Assembly: GCA_021821225.1 (NCBI GenBank)
Contig: JAKACR010000099.1
Location: forward strand, 1 to 9,278
Source: Bacillota bacterium
GTDB taxonomy: Bacteria; Bacillota; Bacilli; Alicyclobacillales; SLC66
Direction: 5' to 3'
DNA length: 9,278 bases
Made by a program: the position numbers and the translations under genes. The notes beneath the pieces are model-generated. The model was not told the DNA's origin. It ran no database searches and worked only from the letters and a program-made list of their open reading frames with translations. Every line of letters starts with the position of its first letter. Within the stretch, counting starts at the first letter, position 1. This document shows, piece by piece, positions 5,732 through 9,278 of this stretch.

Positions 5732-6694
5732 ATGAGCTTGGATAAACATAAGGTGATGATACTCGGCACGGGCCCTGCGGGATTGACCGCCGCCATATAC
5801 GCTGCGCGGGCGAATCTTGAACCGCTTGTGGTGGAGGGCGGCGAACCAGGGGGTCAACTGACGACGACGACCGAGGTCGAGAACTTTCCCGGGTTCCCGG
5901 ATGGCGTCATGGGACCCGAATTGATGGAAAACATGCGACGGCAGGCGGAGCGTTTCGGCGCCAGATTTGTGACGGGTTTTGTCACATCGGCGGAACTTGG
6001 CGAGCGTCCGTTTCGCGTCACGGTCGACGAGGACGAGCGGTTCGAGGCGGAGACGCTCATCATCTCCACCGGCGCGTCGGCCAAGTGGCTGGGGATTCCC
6101 GGCGAGACGGAGTTGATGGGGCGCGGCGTGTCCAGTTGCGCGACATGCGATGGCTTTTTCTTTCGCGGGAAACCGCTCGTCGTCGTTGGCGGCGGAGATT
6201 CGGCGATGGAAGAAGCGATATTTTTGACAAAATTCGCGACAGAAGTGACGATCGTTCACCGCAGGGACGTACTGCGCGCGTCGAAAGTCATGCAGGAGCG
6301 CGCCAGGGCCAATCCGAAGATCAAGTGGGCGTTGGATGCGCAACCGCTGGCGGTCGAGTCGGACGGCAAGACGGTGAAGGGACTCAGGGTGCGCGACAAC
6401 GCATCAGGAGAGGAGCGCTTGCTCCCGGCGGACGGCGTCTTTGTCGCGATCGGCCACAGGCCCAACACGGACTTTCTGGGCGGCCAACTGCAGTTGGACC
6501 CGGTGGGGTACATCGTGACAAACGGCGTGTCCTCGGCAACAAGTGTGGATGGCGTATTTGCCTGCGGCGACGTGATGGATCCGCACTATCGCCAGGCGGT
6601 CACCGCGGCGGGATCCGGCTGCAAGGCTGCGCTTGACGCGGAGAAGTTTCTTGAGGCGGCGACCGCTCACGATCCATCAGTCACGGCGGTTTGA
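5732..6694 (+). CDS. trxB: Thioredoxin-disulfide reductase (NADPH)
   Basis: A 320-residue low-molecular-weight thioredoxin reductase. It passes electrons from NADPH through FAD and an active-site disulfide to thioredoxin in the cytoplasm. Visible motifs are the FAD-binding GTGPAG (12-17), the 'GGQLTTTTEVENFPGFPDG' region (40-58) and the redox-active CATC (136-139). The NADPH-binding GGGDSA (153-158), HRR with a following Arg (176-182), GHRPNT (241-246) and the final FAD motif GVFACGDV (274-281) are also present. All catalytic residues are present and the length is normal for the family. The ATG at 5732 is chosen over in-frame upstream codons because GGAGAGG lies just before it and the protein then begins MSLDKHKVMILGTG, as expected. 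The gene stands alone on its strand, diverging from the membrane-protein operon and converging on the methyltransferase gene. Confidence 0.97.
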   Translation: MSLDKHKVMILGTGPAGLTAAIYAARANLEPLVVEGGEPGGQLTTTTEVENFPGFPDGVMGPELMENMRRQAERFGARFVTGFVTSAELGERPFRVTVDEDERFEAETLIISTGASAKWLGIPGETELMGRGVSSCATCDGFFFRGKPLVVVGGGDSAMEEAIFLTKFATEVTIVHRRDVLRASKVMQERARANPKIKWALDAQPLAVESDGKTVKGLRVRDNASGEERLLPADGVFVAIGHRPNTDFLGGQLQLDPVGYIVTNGVSSATSVDGVFACGDVMDPHYRQAVTAAGSGCKAALDAEKFLEAATAHDPSVTAV

Positions 6695-6708
6695 CGGATC
6701 GCCGCAGG

Positions 6709-6766
6709 GCCGTGCGATGACCGGCTGGGTTACGCGGCGGACGGCTGCCGGTCATCCCCGCACGGC
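6709..6766. other. Inverted repeat at convergent gene ends (possible bidirectional terminator)
   Basis: GCCGTGC plus ATGACCGGC (6709-6715 and 6717-6725) pair with GCCGGTCAT plus GCACGGC (6747-6755 and 6760-6766). One base is unpaired on one side and four on the other, and the loop is 21 nt. It starts 14 bp after the trxB stop and covers the methyltransferase stop codon (6752-6754). There is no clear run of T on either side, so simple intrinsic termination is uncertain; its position suggests a role in separating the two convergent transcripts. Confidence 0.45.
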
Positions 6767-8242
6767 ACGCAGCGCCTGAAAGGGGAAGTGCAAGATTCTT
6801 TCCCGGCGCGGGTACTCGGCGCAGACGCGCCGGCCGCGTTCCAGCAGTTGCGTCAGAAGATCCTCCCGCGCCTGCCATGGCACGGTTGCGAGTTCCTCTT
6901 GAAACCAGCCGACACCCCGTATGAAGCCGTCGATGACATCTTCTGGTTCAAAAAACAGTGTGGGCAGCGTAATCCCTCTTTCTTTGACCGTTGGATCGGG
7001 GAACACCTCGTCCAACAAGCCGCGAATCTGCGGGCCAGGCAGCAGATAGTCGCGCGGCCGGGCTTCATGTCGGCGCGCCGCCAATTCCTGCAAAGGGGCA
7101 AACCAGTCCTGAAAAAAGGGGGCCTGATTGTCCAGGAGAGGTTTTACCGGGTGCAGCGTGGCGATGGCGCCGCCTCGGCGCACGACGCGGCGCATTTCCG
7201 CAAAAGCGTGCGGGATGTCCACAAAATGCAGAAAGGCGAAACCGAGCACCATATCAAACGTTTCGTCCGGGAACGGGATATTCTCCGCTCTGCCCTGATA
7301 AAACTCGATCCAGTCCCCGCCGTGGAGCGCGCGTTTGGCCTCGGAGCGCGACAGCATGCCGCGGGACGGATCCAGGCAGTCCAGGCGTCCGTCCGGTCCG
7401 ATGCGATCGGCCAACCCGGCGTCGAACGTGAATATCCCGTCCGCGCAACCGAGTTCCAGCACGCGCATGCCCGGTTGCACGCCCGCCCAGTCGAGAAAGT
7501 CGACTCGCGCATCAAACAGGTACGGTGTGAGACGGTTGCTCAGTTCGAGAAAATTGTCGAGCAGATTGAATTGGGAGATGTGCAACTGGCGCACGCGGTG
7601 AGCGAGGTAGCCCGCTGTCCGCAGCGCTTCTTCGATGTCGCGCAGCCGTTTCCGACCGTGCGGCGTCGACCGGATCACCCGGTGTCCGTCGGCGATCTCG
7701 ATCACGTACAGCCCGGTCAGCATGCCAAGCATCAGTTCATCGCCGAGGGAGTAGTGCACCCAGGGGCGGTGCAGCGAACCCTTGATGAAGGTGCGCTCCG
7801 GAATGGACCCGTAGTAGATCAGCGCGTGGTGGTTTTCGTACGCCGTTGCCATGGTGTAAATCTGCACAACCGCGGCGAAACCGCATTCGGCGATGTACTC
7901 GTGAAACAGGTCGATCGCCTGGTACACATCTTCCAGCGTGGTGAGCGGACTGCCGGATTCCCTGTGGGAAATGGAGACGGCGGTCGACGCGAGGATCTCG
8001 TACGCGATCGTATGCGGCAGGCGTTCCGGCATGGGCAGGGCGCCGAACACCTCGTTGTGCGCCGCCTCTGTCCAATGCATGCGGCCGATATCGCGCGCTT
8101 CGGAATCGATCAGGGCAAACACGTCGTTTCCAAAGCGGCGGTCGGTCACGCCCGCCAGCCAGGGGCTGACCGCGAGTCCCTTCTGGAGGAACGCGGACAT
8201 CAACTGCGAGAAGTTTTCCGGTGCGTCAATCGCTCTCCACAT
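6752..8242 (-). CDS. SAM-dependent methyltransferase with N-terminal winged-helix-like region
   Basis: A 496-residue protein in three parts. The first 155 residues or so are not recognised. Residues about 160-215 look like a winged helix, with 'LYVIEIADGHRVIRSTPHGR' resembling the wing and following helix of such domains. A class I methyltransferase core follows, with SAM motif I VLELGCADG (261-269), an acidic residue near D287/D291, 'RAENIPFPDETFDMVLGFAF' (318-337) and 'MRRVVRRGGAIATLHP' (350-365). The last 100 residues or so are poorly characterised. Its core resembles Methyltransf_11/UbiE-like enzymes, but it is twice the length of MenG/UbiE, so the substrate is unknown. The ATG at 8240-8242 is chosen for its GAGGAGG site 9 nt upstream. 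It lies 54 bp after menA on the same strand, so co-transcription is likely and a quinone- or lipid-related substrate is possible. Confidence 0.85.
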   Translation of the reverse strand: MWRAIDAPENFSQLMSAFLQKGLAVSPWLAGVTDRRFGNDVFALIDSEARDIGRMHWTEAAHNEVFGALPMPERLPHTIAYEILASTAVSISHRESGSPLTTLEDVYQAIDLFHEYIAECGFAAVVQIYTMATAYENHHALIYYGSIPERTFIKGSLHRPWVHYSLGDELMLGMLTGLYVIEIADGHRVIRSTPHGRKRLRDIEEALRTAGYLAHRVRQLHISQFNLLDNFLELSNRLTPYLFDARVDFLDWAGVQPGMRVLELGCADGIFTFDAGLADRIGPDGRLDCLDPSRGMLSRSEAKRALHGGDWIEFYQGRAENIPFPDETFDMVLGFAFLHFVDIPHAFAEMRRVVRRGGAIATLHPVKPLLDNQAPFFQDWFAPLQELAARRHEARPRDYLLPGPQIRGLLDEVFPDPTVKERGITLPTLFFEPEDVIDGFIRGVGWFQEELATVPWQAREDLLTQLLERGRRVCAEYPRRERILHFPFQALRAVRG

Positions 8243-8284
8243 CGTACACGGCCTCCTCGGGGACATGGGATAAAGTCCACGACT

Positions 8285-8312
8285 AAACACTGCCGATTAA
8301 ATGCTGCCGATT
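8285..8312 (-). repeat. 14-bp imperfect tandem duplication over the menA stop codon
   Basis: On the minus strand AATCGGCAGCATTT (8312-8299) is followed directly by AATCGGCAGTGTTT (8298-8285), matching at 12 of 14 positions. The menA stop TAA (8299-8297) lies at the junction, so the second copy is just outside the coding region. It looks like a small slippage duplication. Confidence 0.8.
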
Positions 8313-9187
8313 ATGAGTCCTGCAAAAAACAGCAGCCCAAACGCGATCAGCGTCTGCGACACGGCTTTGAACGCCTGTTGCAGTTCGGGCGCGCTGCGTG
8401 TCGCAAAACGTCCGGGGACACGTCTTGCGAGCGGAGCGAACAGCAGTGTGAGAGACGCCCACCACGTCACCAGACCGCTTGCCATGAGCGCGATCAGCCA
8501 GATGTAGGCGAGCAGGAAGCACAGTCCGAGCAGCCGCACGGCATTCTCCCGGCCGATGGTGATGGGCAGCGTATGCCGTCCGCCCGCAGCGTCGTGTTCG
8601 ATGTCGCGGATGTTGTTGGCGAGCAGCACACAGCCGATCAGAATGGCGATCGGCACGGAGGCGAGCGCCGCGCTCGGACGAATATCGCCCGCCTGAGTGT
8701 AGTACGTGATGAGAATGATCGCCGGCCCCATGACCGCGCCTGCCGTCAATTCGCCAAACGGCGTGTAGGAAATGGGATACGGACCGGCCGAGTAAAGATA
8801 AACGAACACCGTACACAGGACGCCGGCGACAAGAACCCACCAGGATGTGCGCCAACTGATGTAAATCCCGAGCAGGAGAGCGGCGCAAAGGGTGAAAAGC
8901 GCAATGGACAGAACTGTGCGCGGCCGCATCCGGTCCCGCACGATGGCGCCGGCGATGCCGACCATGTCCGCATTGTCGAGACCACGACGGTGATCGAAGT
9001 ACTCGTTGATCATGTTGGCCGCCGCCTGGATCAGCATGGAGGCGACGAGCATCGCCCAAAAGAGGCTGGGTTTGGCGTGATGGTTCTGCCATGCCAGGCC
9101 CGCGCCGACAAGCGCGGGGGTGACGGAAGCGGTCAGTGTGGGCGGGCGCAGCAGTCGCCATGCGACGGCAGGAAGGTGGGTATTCAC
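8297..9187 (-). CDS. menA: 1,4-dihydroxy-2-naphthoate polyprenyltransferase
   Basis: A 296-residue UbiA-superfamily membrane enzyme. It attaches the polyprenyl chain to 1,4-dihydroxy-2-naphthoate to give demethylmenaquinone. The first Asp-rich motif is NMINEYFDHRRGLD (58-71), followed by 'GIAGAIVRDRMRP' (77-89). The second is NNIRDIEHDAAGGRHTL (191-207). The NEYFD form and the GAIVR segment match MenA of Bacillus relatives rather than the E. coli type. About eight hydrophobic segments are visible, and the length is normal. The start is GTG at 9185-9187 with CGGAGGA about 6 nt upstream. The methyltransferase gene follows 54 bp downstream with no terminator between. Alternative members of the superfamily (UbiA, heme O synthase) fit less well. 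Confidence 0.92.
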   Translation of the reverse strand: MNTHLPAVAWRLLRPPTLTASVTPALVGAGLAWQNHHAKPSLFWAMLVASMLIQAAANMINEYFDHRRGLDNADMVGIAGAIVRDRMRPRTVLSIALFTLCAALLLGIYISWRTSWWVLVAGVLCTVFVYLYSAGPYPISYTPFGELTAGAVMGPAIILITYYTQAGDIRPSAALASVPIAILIGCVLLANNIRDIEHDAAGGRHTLPITIGRENAVRLLGLCFLLAYIWLIALMASGLVTWWASLTLLFAPLARRVPGRFATRSAPELQQAFKAVSQTLIAFGLLFFAGLIIGSI

Positions 9188-9237
9188 AGTATTCCTCCGA
9201 ATGACGATGACCGCCGGGCGTGTCTGCGGGAATATCC

Positions 9238-9261
9238 GCGCGGGCAGCGCTCTGCCCGCGC
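9238..9261. other. GC-rich hairpin upstream of menA
   Basis: Perfect 10-bp inverted repeat GCGCGGGCAG / CTGCCCGCGC with a CGCT loop. On the plus strand it is followed by a T-rich stretch (TTGCTTTCTT, 9266-9275), resembling a terminator. No plus-strand gene ends here, though, and on the minus strand no U-tract follows. It may be part of the menA leader or the far edge of a divergent promoter region. Confidence 0.5.
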
Positions 9262-9278
9262 CGGGTTGCTTTCTTCGG

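Noticed and set aside
5630..6343. 237-codon minus-strand open frame opposite trxB
   Set aside because: It is antisense to trxB, has no domain or ribosome binding site, and is a product of the high GC content.
8269..8278. GATAAAGTCC upstream of the methyltransferase gene, also present on the opposite strand in the nested leader element (5513-5522)
   Set aside because: Shared 10-base words are expected by chance many times in 9 kb, and the flanking bases differ.
8283..9161. 292-codon open frame on the minus strand overlapping menA
   Set aside because: It is a frame shadow of menA in GC-rich DNA. It is rich in Arg, His and Ser with no membrane pattern or domain, whereas the menA frame has both prenyltransferase motifs.
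9238..9278. Intrinsic terminator on the plus strand
   Set aside because: The stem followed by a T-rich stretch looks right, but no plus-strand gene ends nearby; it is listed only as a hairpin.

Overview
The window reads as chromosomal DNA from a GC-rich, menaquinone-using Gram-positive bacterium. An Alicyclobacillus-like member of the Bacillota fits best. The grounds are the strong AAGGAGG-type ribosome binding sites, frequent GTG and TTG starts, a Bacillus-style MenA carrying the NEYFD motif, and a low-GC-type thioredoxin reductase. The exact taxon is an inference. No transposase, tRNA, rRNA or CRISPR array is visible.

Left block (1-5396, minus strand). In transcription order it holds a six-helix membrane protein, a DUF4129 protein, a DUF4350 protein, a 242-bp non-coding gap, a MoxR AAA+ ATPase, a DUF58 (vWA-like) protein and the first 33 codons of an RDD-family membrane protein that runs off the left edge. 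The first three and the last three genes overlap or nearly touch, so the block looks like two tightly coupled sub-operons. MoxR/DUF58/DUF4129/DUF4350/RDD is a recurring conserved neighbourhood. It is thought to be an ATPase plus vWA-adaptor machine acting on envelope or secreted proteins, but its substrate is unknown.

Middle (5397-5731). This is a divergent intergenic region. The left block starts from an extended -10 promoter at about 5618-5623 and has a leader of roughly 215 nt. The leader holds a simple hairpin and then a large, three-tier nested inverted repeat (5411-5532) whose base abuts the ribosome binding site of the first gene. This is the strongest unexplained signal in the window. 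On the other strand a promoter-like -10 precedes trxB.

Right block. trxB (plus) converges on a minus-strand pair, menA followed by a long SAM-dependent methyltransferase with an unrecognised N-terminal half and a probable winged helix. A long-loop hairpin overlaps the convergent ends. menA has a hairpin upstream and a 14-bp tandem duplication over its stop codon. menA supplies the prenylation step of menaquinone synthesis. The methyltransferase is probably co-transcribed with it, but it is not a typical MenG/UbiE.
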